Source of the DNA: Flavobacteriales bacterium
GTDB taxonomy: Bacteria; Bacteroidota; Bacteroidia; NS11-12g; UBA9320
Reading direction: 5' to 3'
DNA: 64,000 nt
Assembly: GCA_020635355.1 (NCBI GenBank)
Contig: JACJZW010000001.1
Coordinates: 62,001 to 126,000 of the forward strand
This document shows, piece after piece, positions 43,630-52,645 of this stretch (the stretch's first letter is position 1; every line of letters starts with the position of its first letter). Below the pieces are notes generated by a model that was given only the letters and a program-made list of their open reading frames with translations, did not search any database and was not told where the DNA came from. The translations under genes and the position numbers were made by a program.

Positions 43630-46600
43630 TTATTGATCGGTTTTAATGATGCGTATGGTTTTGGTTGCGCTATTTTGATTCACCCGAACCACATACACGC
43701 CTACCGGAAATTTATCACCGAATTCAAATACGTCATTAGGCTGAACCTGATCGGAATCGAGGATTAATCTTCCGCTGATATCATAGATGGCAACGGTCAT
43801 CAAATCATCGTCGGGAGATTCCAGCAACAGGTTGAACCCATCGTGAGAAGGATTTGGGAACACCATAAGTTCGATGTCCTGATCGGCACCTTCCATGTGA
43901 TGGATATCGGCGTTAGCCACTGAACGCTTGTAATTTTTATTGTCGTCACAGTCATACCCACATGGTCCCAGCGTACAACCGCCATGGTAGCCCAGGTGCG
44001 CGGATACTGCATTTACACTAATGCTGATGGTTTGAGGATTGCCTTTATTTCCTGCCGGCACATGGCAAACAATCACCTTAGGATTCTTTGCTGAACCTCC
44101 TGAGGCCTGTACATCAATCACGCAGATGGTAATACTGCACGTTGTCTCACAACCGTAATCATTGGTTACCGTACAGGTTAGTGTATAATTTCCACCTTGC
44201 GATGGAGTAAATACGGGATTAGAAACATTGGTGCTGCTCAAACCACTTCCTGACCAGCTGTAGGAGAATGAATTACCTCCGGATGCTGAACAAGAGATAT
44301 TCATGCTTTGCGGTCCATATCCCAGGAACATTTGATTGGTGGCAGCATAGGTTGTGGTTGAACCGATAACATTTCCACTGGTATTTGCCGAAGATGTGAT
44401 GGTACAAGAAGGAACTGCACCCACTACGGTTACGGTGGCATTGCAAGTATTGCTGTTGCCATGCACGTCCGTTGCGGTTAAGGTGACGGTGTGCGTTCCG
44501 ATGTCATCACAATCAAAACTGGTGATATCCAGGGAGTGTCCGGCAATTCCACAATTATCAGAAGATGATGCCAGTACGTCCGATACGGATACCGTTGCAC
44601 TTCCGGAACTCAATGTTACCGTAGCATTCTGACAGCTTACTGAAGGAAGTTCATCGTCTGTTACGGTGATATCCGTGCTGCATGTTGCTGTATTCCCGGA
44701 TCCATCTGTAACAGTCCAAACTACCGTTGTGGTACCTACATTGAATGAGGCACCATTCAGCGAAGCGGAATTATTATAATCATTGGAAACAGAGGCTACT
44801 GAACAGTTATCGGTTGCTGAGGTAGGATCAAATTCACTACCCTGCGTGGCATAGCTGCAGTTGCCTGCATCAGCTGTTCTGGATTGAGCTCCGACGCAAG
44901 AAATAGCCGGATTCTCAGAATCCTGAACAGTTACATCATGTGAACAAGAGGCGGTGTTACCCGATCCATCTGTGATGGTCCATGTTACCGTTGTTGTGCC
45001 AAGATTAAAGACCGCACCATTCAAAGATGAACTGTTGTTGTAATTGTTGGTTACTGAGGCAATAGAGCAGTTGTCGCCGGTTGATGACGGATCAAATCCT
45101 GTTCCGTTCACCGCGTAGGTACAACTTCCGTTATCGGCATCCACCGTTTGAGATGAGGCACAGGTAATGGTTGGATCAATGTTGTCCTCAACCGTTACGG
45201 TGTACGAGCAGGATGATGTGTTTCCTGATCCATCGGTTACGGTCCAGGTAACGGTGGTTGAACCGAGATTAAACACGGCATTGGCCAAAGATGATCCATT
45301 GTTGTAATCATTGGTAACGGAGGCCACCGAGCAATTATCAGCGGTTGCAGTTGGGTCAAATTCTGTTCCCGATGCTGTATAGGTGCATCCGCCATCGGCG
45401 TCACGCGTTTGATTGCCTACACAGGTAATGGAAGGGTTTTGATTATCCACTACGGTGATGGTTTCACTGCAAGTGGAGGTGTTTCCGGAATTATCGGTTA
45501 CAGTCCAGGTAACGGTTGTGTTGCCCAAACCAAATACTGCACCGCTCAAGGTGGAACTGTTGTTATAATCGTTAATCACCGATGCAACGGTACAATTGTC
45601 GCCCGTTGACGTTGGGTCAAATTCGGAGCCGGAAGCCGTATAGCTACATGTTCCGGATGCTACGTTTCTACTTTGGTTGCCGGCACATGTAATCGTCGGA
45701 TTCTGATTGTCTTCAACGGTTACGTCAAAGGAACAGGTGGACGTATTGCCGGAAGCATCCGTTGCGGTAGTGGTAACGGTGGTGGTTCCAACAGAGAAGA
45801 AGCTTCCTGATGCCGGGCTAAAGGATACTGAAGCTGTACAGTTATCCGAGGCGGTGGCAGAATAGGTTACGTACGCTCCACAGGCATCATCCTCAGCGTC
45901 TACCGTGATATCTTGGGGACACGATCCGGAGGTCTTTGTAGAAACAATGACGTTGTCTATAATCATGGTACCGGAAGGTTGGTGCCATCTAACTTCGGTA
46001 ACATTGGCAAATCCCGAAGGGAAGGTGAATGTTCCGGTAGATGTGATGGTAACACTTGCACCACTGGGGTAAACATAGAATGTTGGATTACCGCTCACGC
46101 TCTTAACCTCCATGGAAACTAGCGTAAAGGATACATTATTTCCTACGGTTAACCGGTAAGGAGTGGAGCAGCAACCCGAGTGATTCAATAAGTCATTGGA
46201 ACCGTCGTAATTGTTATCCCCCAAATGAACGTGTGAACCGCTGCCATAAAGAGAGAGGAACGTAATGCCATTTTCTGTGTACGATGGGGGAGCGCCAGAA
46301 CCGGCGTCAAAAGTGGTGGTTAGATTTACGTTTTCACCCTCGATAACTGGGTCTTCGTTATCCGTTACGGTTACACTCGTTGTGCACGTTGACGTGTTGC
46401 CATGAACATCGGTTACTGTCCAAGTTACAACCGTGGTGCCGGTATTGAATATGGCACCATCCAGTGACGAGCTGTTATTGTAATTGTTCGTCACGGATTG
46501 AACTCCACAGTTATCGCCGGTGGAAGTTGGATCCAGTTCTGTTCCGGAGACCATATAGGTACATTCACCGTCATCTGTATTTCTGTTGGCACTACCTACA

Positions 46601-47379
46601 CAACTAATGGTTGGATTTACATTGTCCTGAACCACCACATTAAAGTAGGCGGTGGAAGTGTGATTCGCATTATCGGTGGCGGTTACCGTTACCTGTGTGG
46701 TGCCATAGGAGAACGTTGAGCCGGATGCCGGACTGTACGTCACGGTTGGATTTGGATCACAGGCATCATTTACGGTTTGTGAGAAGGTCACAGTATTGCC
46801 CCCACATCCATTAACTGTTACATTGGATGTGGTGATGATTGGAGGAGCGTTGTCACTAAAATTGGCTGTAACCGTTGCTGGATAAAGGTTGGAGCAAGCT
46901 TCGGTCAAAACCACGGTGTTACCTGCATTTAGCCGAATGGTAACCGGTACACCGCACGCTGCTGGAGCAAAGTCATAATATACCCAATCATTATAGGTGT
47001 TTGCTTGACCAGAGCAACTGCTAATGATGGAGATACTTGAACCACATCCCGACAAATTATTGTACGATGTGTTGTTGATTACCCCGGTAGGTGTCAGATT
47101 TTGAGTTACGGAAGTGGAACCATAGGTAGTAGTGATACTCATGGTTCCGGCTTGCCCCGGAGAACTTAGATTACCATGCCAGTGTTCAACAAAGATTCGT
47201 ATATAACCATTGCTGAGCTGACAATACCCTACCTGAACGCCATGGGCGAATACGTCGGTTAGACCCATTACAGCCAATGCCATTAGGGTCAGAATTAATT
47301 TGAAAACACCTCTTTTTCGCGCTGATGTTCGTCCAGGCACGTGAGGCGATTGAGTGGAAATTGTAGATGTTGTTTTCAT
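43630..47379 (-). CDS. HYR-repeat surface protein with T9SS sorting domain
   Basis: 1249 residues with a signal peptide after a short basic stretch (GVFKLILTLMALAVMGLTDVFA). The N-terminal 140 residues are unique. Then come eight HYR-like (hyalin) repeats, each about 80 residues: DNxxPTITC, a DNC motif, FxxGTTTVTWTVTDxSGNTSTC and an ending VTV. Between the second and third repeats an unrelated beta-sandwich of about 115 residues is inserted (TTTFDAGSGAPPSYTENGIT onward, ending in MIIDNVIVSTK). After the repeats come a PKD-like domain (SYSWSGSGLSSTNVSNP), a CHVPAGNKGNPQTI motif found in many Bacteroidota surface proteins, and a type A sorting domain (VFPNPSHDG). HYR domains mediate adhesion, often with calcium. 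A terminator follows. Confidence 0.88.
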   Translation of the reverse strand: MKTTSTISTQSPHVPGRTSARKRGVFKLILTLMALAVMGLTDVFAHGVQVGYCQLSNGYIRIFVEHWHGNLSSPGQAGTMSITTTYGSTSVTQNLTPTGVINNTSYNNLSGCGSSISIISSCSGQANTYNDWVYYDFAPAACGVPVTIRLNAGNTVVLTEACSNLYPATVTANFSDNAPPIITTSNVTVNGCGGNTVTFSQTVNDACDPNPTVTYSPASGSTFSYGTTQVTVTATDNANHTSTAYFNVVVQDNVNPTISCVGSANRNTDDGECTYMVSGTELDPTSTGDNCGVQSVTNNYNNSSSLDGAIFNTGTTVVTWTVTDVHGNTSTCTTSVTVTDNEDPVIEGENVNLTTTFDAGSGAPPSYTENGITFLSLYGSGSHVHLGDNNYDGSNDLLNHSGCCSTPYRLTVGNNVSFTLVSMEVKSVSGNPTFYVYPSGASVTITSTGTFTFPSGFANVTEVRWHQPSGTMIIDNVIVSTKTSGSCPQDITVDAEDDACGAYVTYSATASDNCTASVSFSPASGSFFSVGTTTVTTTATDASGNTSTCSFDVTVEDNQNPTITCAGNQSRNVASGTCSYTASGSEFDPTSTGDNCTVASVINDYNNSSTLSGAVFGLGNTTVTWTVTDNSGNTSTCSETITVVDNQNPSITCVGNQTRDADGGCTYTASGTEFDPTATADNCSVASVTNDYNNGSSLANAVFNLGSTTVTWTVTDGSGNTSSCSYTVTVEDNIDPTITCASSQTVDADNGSCTYAVNGTGFDPSSTGDNCSIASVTNNYNNSSSLNGAVFNLGTTTVTWTITDGSGNTASCSHDVTVQDSENPAISCVGAQSRTADAGNCSYATQGSEFDPTSATDNCSVASVSNDYNNSASLNGASFNVGTTTVVWTVTDGSGNTATCSTDITVTDDELPSVSCQNATVTLSSGSATVSVSDVLASSSDNCGIAGHSLDITSFDCDDIGTHTVTLTATDVHGNSNTCNATVTVVGAVPSCTITSSANTSGNVIGSTTTYAATNQMFLGYGPQSMNISCSASGGNSFSYSWSGSGLSSTNVSNPVFTPSQGGNYTLTCTVTNDYGCETTCSITICVIDVQASGGSAKNPKVIVCHVPAGNKGNPQTISISVNAVSAHLGYHGGCTLGPCGYDCDDNKNYKRSVANADIHHMEGADQDIELMVFPNPSHDGFNLLLESPDDDLMTVAIYDISGRLILDSDQVQPNDVFEFGDKFPVGVYVVRVNQNSATKTIRIIKTDQ

Positions 47380-47657
47380 TCAGTTTTTGACTTGAAGGGG
47401 CAATATAATCGTTTATTTGACATTATCATCATAGTGTCAGAATAATATCACCGCTATGTCCTTGAGGCCACTTTGTACAAGTAGACTTAAAATCATTCAC
47501 ATCAATGCAGGAATAATTACAACTAAGTAGATCCTAGAGGGCAGCAAAATATTTAGAGTTTTAAGACCAATGAGGTGGGTAATGGAGGCGTAAAACATTC
47601 CGTTGAAATTCATTAGTTAACATCAAATGCCCATTTTTGCCCAAACGTGGATTTCTC
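47380..47657. other. Divergent intergenic region
   Basis: About 278 bases between two divergent surface-protein genes. No ORF, RNA or exact promoter box was seen; it must carry the promoters of both neighbours. Confidence 0.4.
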
Positions 47658-48500
47658 ATGAAGCAATCAGTTCGGATAGGCATCGGCATTCTTCTTATTC
47701 TAATTTCCATTCAAGATCTTGTTGCCGCATCAGCTGCAACCTGGAGCAACGATTCTAAATTCTACATCTATTGGGGGTACAACCGTGGGTGGTTTAGTCG
47801 GTCCGATATCCATTTTGAAGGCGACGGTTATAGCTTCGAGTTGTCGGATTTAAAGGCGACCGACCGACAAAGTGAATTCACGTTCAAGAATTACTTCTAT
47901 TTCGAGCAATGGAGTGTCCCGCAAACCAATATCAAGGCGGGTTATTTTATCAATGATCGGTTGAGTGTGTCACTGGGTTTTGATCATATGAAGTATGTCA
48001 TGGTTCGGGATCAAAACTCCAATATCACCGGCTCCATTCATGTGGGTAATTCCACCTATGACGGCGATTATCAGGAGCGCCCCATGCAGGTTACCAAGGA
48101 CTTTTTGACGTTTGAGCACACCAATGGACTCAATTATGTCTTTGCTGAAATCAACCGGCACGATCCATTGATTGAACGCGGTAAGATCACAGTTAATTCT
48201 CTGTTGGGGATATCACCGGCACTTTTGCGTCCAAGAACGGATGTGTACTTCCTTGGTCAACATGGTCCGAATATTTTTCACAATGCCGGATATGGAATTA
48301 ACGCCAAAGCCGGACTGGATATTCGATTCTTTCATCATTTATCCCTGGTAACGGAAGTTAAAGCCGGGTGGATAAATATGCCGTGGATACGAGCAACAGC
48401 CAACGGCCATGACCGCGCTGCACAGCACTTTGGATTCTTTCAGGCCAACCTTCAGGTTGGGTATGTATTCGGATTTAAAAAGAACCAGGAGAAACCGTAG
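47658..48500 (+). CDS. Outer-membrane beta-barrel protein, unknown function
   Basis: 280 residues; the start MKQSVRIGIGILLILISIQDL gives the signal peptide, whereas the TTG seven codons earlier adds nothing conserved. The mature part has regularly spaced amphipathic strands (FYIYWGYNRGWFSRSDIHF, TNIKAGYFINDRLSVSLGFDH, AKAGLDIRFFHHLSLVTEVKAG) and ends in ANLQVGYVFGFKK. It resembles Bacteroidota outer-membrane barrels of about 280 residues without assigned role. Its stop lies two bases from that of the convergent metal-binding lipoprotein. Confidence 0.75.
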   Translation: MKQSVRIGIGILLILISIQDLVAASAATWSNDSKFYIYWGYNRGWFSRSDIHFEGDGYSFELSDLKATDRQSEFTFKNYFYFEQWSVPQTNIKAGYFINDRLSVSLGFDHMKYVMVRDQNSNITGSIHVGNSTYDGDYQERPMQVTKDFLTFEHTNGLNYVFAEINRHDPLIERGKITVNSLLGISPALLRPRTDVYFLGQHGPNIFHNAGYGINAKAGLDIRFFHHLSLVTEVKAGWINMPWIRATANGHDRAAQHFGFFQANLQVGYVFGFKKNQEKP

Positions 48501-48502
48501 TT

Positions 48503-48814
48503 CTACATGTCGTGCATGTGCTCATCCGTTGAATCGTGATGATGCTCCATGTGTCCGCCATCCATGTGTTCCTCGTGGCCCGAATCCTCAGAGGCATGTT
48601 CATTTTTTTGATACTCCATTCCGCACGTTGGGCAAGTTCCCGGTTCTGAACTACCGGAACCCGGACAATGCATCGGGCAGATGTAGGCGGACGTGTATTC
48701 CGGGCCATTTTCATCAACCGTTTGATGTTGGTCTCCACCTTTGTTCGATGAACAGGAGGTAGTGAACAGCGTGATGGTAAGTAACGACGTCAGTATGAGG
48801 ATGAGTTTTTTCAT
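48503..48814 (-). CDS. Lipoprotein with heavy-metal-binding (HMBD/YHS-like) domain
   Basis: 103 residues from MKKLILILTSLLTITLFTTSC, a lipoprotein signal with lipobox FTTSC. The domain YICPMHCPGSGSSEPGTCPTCGMEY is a heavy-metal-binding motif (the YxCPMHP/CP-type repeat seen at the N-terminus of copper efflux and CusB-like proteins). It is followed by a His/Asp/Glu/Met-rich tail (GHEEHMDGGHMEHHHD) that should also bind copper or zinc. A periplasmic metal buffer or sensor is a reasonable inference; efflux genes are not adjacent. A -7 promoter match lies 18 bases upstream. Confidence 0.85.
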   Translation of the reverse strand: MKKLILILTSLLTITLFTTSCSSNKGGDQHQTVDENGPEYTSAYICPMHCPGSGSSEPGTCPTCGMEYQKNEHASEDSGHEEHMDGGHMEHHHDSTDEHMHDM

Positions 48815-48832
48815 AACAGGGGTGATTTGGAA

Positions 48833-48840
48833 CAAAGCTA
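48833..48840 (-). promoter_or_regulatory. Predicted promoter of the metal-binding lipoprotein gene (-7 box)
   Basis: TAGCTTTG on the minus strand matches TAnnTTTG and ends 18 bases before the ATG. It lies between this gene and the stop of the sialidase-like gene at 48856. Confidence 0.45.
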
Positions 48841-48855
48841 GGTCAAATTGAACTT

Positions 48856-50310
48856 TTATTTCACGGTGAACCGGGTAACACCACGTTGATGCGTCTCACC
48901 TTCCAATATCAGGAAGTAGCATCCGGGAGCCAAATTTTTCAAATCAATGTAACCATCACTTGATAATTTTCCGTCCAGCACCGATTGTCCGCTCACATCG
49001 TTGACCGTAAACATTCCGGAATGAGGGTTTTGAACAACCAGATAGGTTGATGCCGGATTGGGATAAATGGCAACATCGATGGTTTCTGCTCCGGGAGCGG
49101 TTGAATAATTGGGTACATCAAAGCGCTTATAAAGAACCTCATACGTATGACGATTATACCAAACGGTGTGGAAGGTTCCGTTCTGAAAGGAAACGTGCGG
49201 TCCCATCGGACCGGATCCCCAGGAGTTTAATCCGGTTGAATCATCCAGGCGTTTCATCTTGAATTCCTTTAACCCTTCGGCACCCACGTGGGAATACATC
49301 ATGCGGGTAGACGTTTTACCCTGTGAATTTTCGGGCCAAACCACCATTTTATGATGATTGTCGCCGGCAATTACCGGAAAGTTCTGTGACGTGGTATTGG
49401 GTGTAGACGGCGTTAGTTTTCGGTGTTGCACCACGGAACCGGCTTGAAAATGAGCTGTACTGAGGTTGATCATGGCCTGATTGTTTTCTGAACTCATCCA
49501 ACAAGCGCTTATGGAATCATCAGAAGATAGGAGGAGGCTGGGACCTGAATCAGGACAGCCAAAAATCACCCAATTGGTTGGATCGATATCGGCCGGTGCG
49601 GAAAAGGTATTCCCATTATCGATGGATTGGCTAAACCAGATGTCCCGAACATTATTGTTGTTGTTTCGATAGGCGAGTACCACGGAACTGTTTCGGGTGA
49701 TCAAATCAGGCGGACAACATTCGCACACGTCGTCAGCCGTGTCGGAAACCACCTTTCTGGATGTAAACGTGACCCCATAATCGGAGGAGGTCAGAACGAC
49801 ATATTTTGGACGATAACTGATGGAATCGGTCTCCATCATAGCCAGGTGCACATATTTTCCATCCTCTGAACAAGCCACATCCGGATAGCCAACAAAATCC
49901 GAAATTCGAATGGTTCGGAGCGAGTCATACGAATGTCCACCGTCACCGGAATGATACAAGCCAATCATACTCGTCTTATTTTTTCGCGCAGCCAAGGCAA
50001 TGTACACATGGTTGGTGCCTGTGGTGATTCTGGGGCCGTACACCTCATTAATATTGACGTCAATTCCAGTTGCATTCAGCTTGGACGGCGTAGAGAAATT
50101 TCCACCACTTCGTATGGTCTGATAGAGATTGCTCTCGCCAAATTTGCCGAACAGTACAAGGACATCCCCAGAGGCATTGGTAGCGCAACGCGGCCAAACA
50201 GGGTAGGTTTGCGCATCTTTAAACGCGGTTTCAACGTTCCCTTCCGTTAGGTTTTGTGCCGATGTCCGAGTAACGAAAAGGAGCGAAACAATCAGAAAGA
50301 GATATTTCAT
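48856..50310 (-). CDS. Sialidase-like beta-propeller protein with T9SS sorting domain
   Basis: 484 residues, signal peptide MKYLFLIVSLLFVTRTSAQ. Asp-box-like repeats mark a BNR/sialidase propeller (SGDGGHSYDSLR, SSDYGVTFTSRK, SIDNGNTFSAPADID), along with a Cys cluster DDVCECCPPDLI seen in many bacterial members of this superfamily. The last 75 residues are a T9SS type A sorting domain (VAIYPNPASTYLVV, APGCYFLILEGE). The protein should be exported to the surface or medium. Whether it hydrolyses glycans is unknown; the catalytic Arg triad of true sialidases is not evident. The metal-binding lipoprotein gene follows downstream on the same strand. Confidence 0.85.
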   Translation of the reverse strand: MKYLFLIVSLLFVTRTSAQNLTEGNVETAFKDAQTYPVWPRCATNASGDVLVLFGKFGESNLYQTIRSGGNFSTPSKLNATGIDVNINEVYGPRITTGTNHVYIALAARKNKTSMIGLYHSGDGGHSYDSLRTIRISDFVGYPDVACSEDGKYVHLAMMETDSISYRPKYVVLTSSDYGVTFTSRKVVSDTADDVCECCPPDLITRNSSVVLAYRNNNNNVRDIWFSQSIDNGNTFSAPADIDPTNWVIFGCPDSGPSLLLSSDDSISACWMSSENNQAMINLSTAHFQAGSVVQHRKLTPSTPNTTSQNFPVIAGDNHHKMVVWPENSQGKTSTRMMYSHVGAEGLKEFKMKRLDDSTGLNSWGSGPMGPHVSFQNGTFHTVWYNRHTYEVLYKRFDVPNYSTAPGAETIDVAIYPNPASTYLVVQNPHSGMFTVNDVSGQSVLDGKLSSDGYIDLKNLAPGCYFLILEGETHQRGVTRFTVK

Positions 50311-50345
50311 GGCGTCAAGTTAAGGGTATGGCCTGAATTTACGTT

Positions 50346-51023
50346 TTACGGATTGTCAACTTTGCGAAAGAGAAGCAAATGTGAGAGCAACACAACCGGA
50401 ACAATGTAGGCCGGTAATAGGGTAAATGGGGTGTATAACACAGCTATGTTGGGCTGTTCAAATCCATACAACTGAAAAGTCGTAGGAACTGAAAGTACGG
50501 CGTGATACACAATGAGCAGTAACAAGAAGAGGCAGACGCTGTTCCAAATAAACATCAATACCCGGTTGGGCTTTCCCCATCGATAAAACCATAGTAACAG
50601 AATTCCCGCTGAAATGCCCGATAGGATGTCAAAATTACTCCCCTTGAACGTCATGATTTGAGGAACTGCTCCACCAACAAAGAGCAGAAAGAGGCTAATT
50701 TCAACCGGGATGCGAACCAGGCTAATGGCAATCAACCAATCCCGATTCCAGGTTGCGAGGTGCGATCGGGTAGATGGAAGGATAACAATGAGCACCACAA
50801 AAAGAATGGCAGGAGGGGCCAGAAAAATAAATCGAGGTGGAATGCCCTGGGTTTCGGTATAAAATCCGGACAGCGAAATCGCCGTTTGAATCAGCATCCA
50901 ACCGAGGGATATCCAAAGTACAGTTGATGATTTGTTGGATGCTCTGTACAGGAAGTAGACAGTGGCTATCAAACTCAATATGAAGGCCGGAAGTGTGAAT
51001 GCAGGAAGATTGGTGAGGGACAT
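50346..51023 (-). CDS. Polytopic membrane protein, unknown function
   Basis: 225 residues with about seven predicted membrane helices (for example FTLPAFILSLIATVYFLYRA, FIFLAPPAILFVVLIVILP, VCLFLLLLIVYHAVL, LLPAYIVPVVLLSHLLLF). No family recognised; similar small seven-helix proteins occur in Bacteroidota without known role. A -7 box (51028-51035) lies four bases before the ATG, suggesting a leaderless message. Confidence 0.75.
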   Translation of the reverse strand: MSLTNLPAFTLPAFILSLIATVYFLYRASNKSSTVLWISLGWMLIQTAISLSGFYTETQGIPPRFIFLAPPAILFVVLIVILPSTRSHLATWNRDWLIAISLVRIPVEISLFLLFVGGAVPQIMTFKGSNFDILSGISAGILLLWFYRWGKPNRVLMFIWNSVCLFLLLLIVYHAVLSVPTTFQLYGFEQPNIAVLYTPFTLLPAYIVPVVLLSHLLLFRKVDNP

Positions 51024-51027
51024 GGTT

Positions 51028-51035
51028 CAAAGCTA
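51028..51035 (-). promoter_or_regulatory. Predicted promoter of the membrane-protein gene (-7 box)
   Basis: TAGCTTTG on the minus strand matches TAnnTTTG exactly and ends four bases before the start codon; transcription would begin at about the ATG. Confidence 0.45.
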
Positions 51036-51142
51036 CGGCACATTTTTTTTATGTCGGATGCAACCCTTTTGCCAACCAAAAGACTAACGTAGTGTAAAAG
51101 CCATTTTACAAAGAGATCAATCGATAGAATACAAACAGGATG

Positions 51143-51170
51143 AGCCACCTTCGGGTGGCTTTTCTCTTTC
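51143..51170 (+). terminator. Orphan Rho-independent terminator
   Basis: AGCCACC and GGTGGCT pair around a TTCG tetraloop, followed by TTTTCTCTTT on the plus strand. No plus-strand gene lies immediately upstream: the nearest one ends at 48500 and the DNA between is coded on the minus strand. A second hairpin (TGTAAAA/TTTTACA) precedes it at about 51093-51112. The pair may end an unannotated small RNA from roughly 51050 on. Confidence 0.6.
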
Positions 51171-51259
51171 TCGGGAATGGGCTGATTTGGTTGAAGGTCA
51201 GAATAAAAAGTCGTTTCTTTGCACCAAATTTCAGGGCGCCCTGAATCCAACTATCTTAC

Positions 51260-52579
51260 ATGGCACAGTTTGAATTGATCATGCCCAAAATGGGCGAGAG
51301 TATAGCGGAAGCAACCATTATTCGATGGTTGAAAGAAGAAGGAGATACCATCGAAGTAGATGAAGCGGTTCTTGAAATCGCGACGGACAAGGTGGACTCA
51401 GAGGTTCCTTCTCCAACTGCCGGTGTATTGAGCATAAAACTCTTCGGTGAGGGCGATGTGGTTAAGGTAGGAGAGGCGGTAGCTATGATTCAAACTGCCG
51501 GTGATGGTCCTGCTGCTCCAGCCCCCAACGTGGAATCGGCCAACGAGCCGGCTGAGGTGGTGATTCAAAAAACGGTTGATCAAGCCGTTGCAACCGCTAC
51601 GGCCGTAAAGCCAACAGGAGATCGATTCTACTCACCGTTGGTTATGAATATTGCCCGTACGGAAGGGGTAGCCATGGCAGAACTCGAAGCCATGCCCGGA
51701 ACCGGGAAAGATGGTCGGGTTACGAAACGCGATATTCTCGCTTATCTGAAAAATGGTAGACCATCCACCTCACCGGCGCCAACCGTGGAGGAAAAACCAG
51801 CTGCGCAGCCAACTGCTCCGGCACCAGCCGTGAAGACCGTGCCCAGTGCGCCTGCCGTATCACTCAATCCGGGTGATGAGGTGATTGAAATGGATCGCAT
51901 GCGCAAGTTAATTGCCGATCACATGGTGATGTCTAAACACACCTCACCTCACGTCACTTCTTTTGTGGAAGCTGATGTTACCAACCTCGTAAATTGGCGC
52001 AATAAGAACAAAGACATCTTCCAAAAGCGGGAAGGCGAAAAACTCACCTTCACCCCGCTATTAATTGAAGCGTTAGTTAAAGCCATCAAGGATTTTCCCA
52101 TGATCAACATTGCTGTGGATGGCGATAAAATCATCAAACGCAAGAACATTAATGTGGGAATGGCGGCAGCTCTCCCTTCCGGAAACCTGATTGTTCCGGT
52201 GATTAAAAATGCAGATACCAAGAATTTGGTTGGTTTGGCTCGTGAAGTGAATGATCTGGCGTCAAGAGCGCGTAACAACCAACTTAAACCGGATGAAATT
52301 CAAGGCGGCACTTATACTTTGACCAATGTGGGAACCTTTGGTAATGTGATGGGAACCCCCATTATTAATCAGCCACAGGTGGCCATCATGGCGGCAGGGG
52401 CCATTCGCAAAAAACCAGCCGTAATTGAGACCGAGCACGGCGATATGATTGGTATACGCCATTTCATGTACCTCTCGCACAGCTATGATCACCGTGTGGT
52501 AGATGGGGCTCTGGGCGGAATGTTCGTTCGTCGTTTAGCCGACTACCTTGAGCAGTGGGATGTGAACCGGGAAATCTGA
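51260..52579 (+). CDS. 2-oxo acid dehydrogenase E2, dihydrolipoamide acyltransferase
   Basis: 439 residues in the standard three-part layout. The lipoyl domain (1-80) carries the lipoylated Lys44 in EIATDKVDSE; the peripheral subunit-binding domain is at about 125-165 (SPLVMNIARTEGV, GTGKDGRVTKRDIL). Ala/Pro-rich linkers join them to the catalytic core, whose motif HSYDHRVVDGALGG contains the active-site His and Asp. The E2 core passes acyl groups from lipoate to CoA. The sequence looks like the E2 of branched-chain or pyruvate-type complexes of Bacteroidota, but E1 and E3 genes are not adjacent, so the substrate cannot be fixed. It is probably monocistronic. Confidence 0.95.
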   Translation: MAQFELIMPKMGESIAEATIIRWLKEEGDTIEVDEAVLEIATDKVDSEVPSPTAGVLSIKLFGEGDVVKVGEAVAMIQTAGDGPAAPAPNVESANEPAEVVIQKTVDQAVATATAVKPTGDRFYSPLVMNIARTEGVAMAELEAMPGTGKDGRVTKRDILAYLKNGRPSTSPAPTVEEKPAAQPTAPAPAVKTVPSAPAVSLNPGDEVIEMDRMRKLIADHMVMSKHTSPHVTSFVEADVTNLVNWRNKNKDIFQKREGEKLTFTPLLIEALVKAIKDFPMINIAVDGDKIIKRKNINVGMAAALPSGNLIVPVIKNADTKNLVGLAREVNDLASRARNNQLKPDEIQGGTYTLTNVGTFGNVMGTPIINQPQVAIMAAGAIRKKPAVIETEHGDMIGIRHFMYLSHSYDHRVVDGALGGMFVRRLADYLEQWDVNREI

Positions 52580-52645
52580 TTTCAGGTCTGTTCAATCCTC
52601 CCATTCACCATCTTATAACTCTGATCTCAAAACTCTGAACTCAAC

